Source of the DNA: Blepharisma japonicum
Lineage: Eukaryota; Ciliophora; Heterotrichea; Heterotrichida; Blepharismidae
Direction: 5' to 3'
Assembly: GCA_949751835.1 (NCBI GenBank)
Contig: CATKHK010000011.1
Coordinates: 496,327 to 560,326, forward strand
Length of the DNA: 64,000 nt
The stretch's first letter is position 1. Each line of letters begins with the position of its first letter. The notes below the pieces were generated by a model, which ran no database searches, was not told where the DNA came from, and saw only the letters and a program-made list of their open reading frames with translations. Positions 63,840 through 64,000 of the stretch are shown piece after piece. The translations under genes and the position numbers were made by a program.

Positions 63840-64000
63840 TTTCATGGTTGGCAGATGTCAACGCGGTGACTGAAGAACTCTTAATTTGGGAAGTAAGTAC
63901 AATCCCTTATTTAGAAGATCAAAAAAGTTAAGGGTGTGCAATACTAGTAAGCAAGTAGTGAAGTTATGCAGCAAGGAATCGGGTCTAACTAATGTTAACC

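Larger units (their letters stand above)
63084..64000. other. Mostly non-coding end of the window
   Basis: About 915 nt. It holds one small open frame (63268-63420) and one G-rich motif (63814-63839), both listed. The last 100 nt are less AT-rich than the rest. I find no telomere repeat. Confidence 0.5.

Noticed and set aside
63900-64000. A telomere at the right end
   Set aside because: The last bases include CTAAC- and GTTAACC-like strings, but there is no tandem array of a CCCTAACA-type repeat.
1-64000. tRNA, rRNA, CRISPR arrays and autonomous transposons or viral elements
   Set aside because: I looked through the intergenic regions by eye and saw no cloverleaf-like stretch, spaced repeats, transposase, reverse transcriptase or capsid motifs. 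A covariance-model scan would be more sensitive for RNAs.

Overview
The window looks like macronuclear DNA of a heterotrich ciliate, most probably Blepharisma or a close relative. Three things point there. First, at least 15 genes read through in-frame TGA at positions where their families have tryptophan (for example NEK SPEVW, REV3 GMNW-type, SZT2 TYNW), and every gene resolved here ends in TAA or TAG, so UGA codes for Trp. Second, I find eleven spliceosomal introns and all are exactly 15 nt (GTR...AG) with an A at position 10. Third, the DNA is AT-rich, genes are densely packed on both strands, and intergenic gaps are often only 0 to 50 nt. Gene models below therefore use UGA = Trp and remove 15-nt introns, which joins many broken reading frames into full-length proteins.

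Layout. 0-9 kb: a secreted Cys-rich protein, then three genes on the minus strand (7TM GOST-like receptor, NEK kinase with a proline-rich repeat tail, REV3 DNA polymerase zeta) packed with 25-nt and 4-nt gaps. 9-14 kb: 14-3-3, kinesin-2 accessory subunit KAP3 and a CCDC57-like coiled coil on the plus strand. 13.6-17.4 kb: a tandem pair of unknown paralogues and a membrane-anchored cathepsin L-like protease. 17.5-22.2 kb: coiled-coil proteins, a HIT hydrolase and two small orphan genes. 23-26.9 kb: SEC61 gamma, a second NEK kinase, a two-RRM protein with a mitochondrial-like leader and a small membrane protein. 26.9-33.5 kb: three tandem calpain-like genes with relics of a duplicated unit between them. 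One copy carries a 226-bp TA-containing insertion and one a homopolymer frameshift. 33.5-43.4 kb: a membrane protein, a RING-CH ligase and a 2,507-codon SZT2 homologue. 43.4-51.5 kb: a tail-anchored microprotein candidate, aquaporin, TVP23, exosome RRP41, CHIP/STUB1, a coiled-coil protein, a chimeric duplicated relic and a membrane cyclic-nucleotide phosphodiesterase. 51.7-63.1 kb: three tandem HIBCH-like genes, ALDH, a thioredoxin-fold membrane protein, DYRK, an LRR protein, FMO and an RBR ligase. The last 0.9 kb is mostly non-coding and contains a possible G-quadruplex.

The genes are mostly ordinary eukaryotic housekeeping, ciliary and signalling functions and do not form one pathway. The distinctive content is the genome architecture (recoded UGA, fixed 15-nt introns, near-zero gene spacing) and recurrent local tandem duplication that leaves both intact paralogues and relics. 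I see no tRNA, rRNA, CRISPR array, autonomous transposon or viral element.
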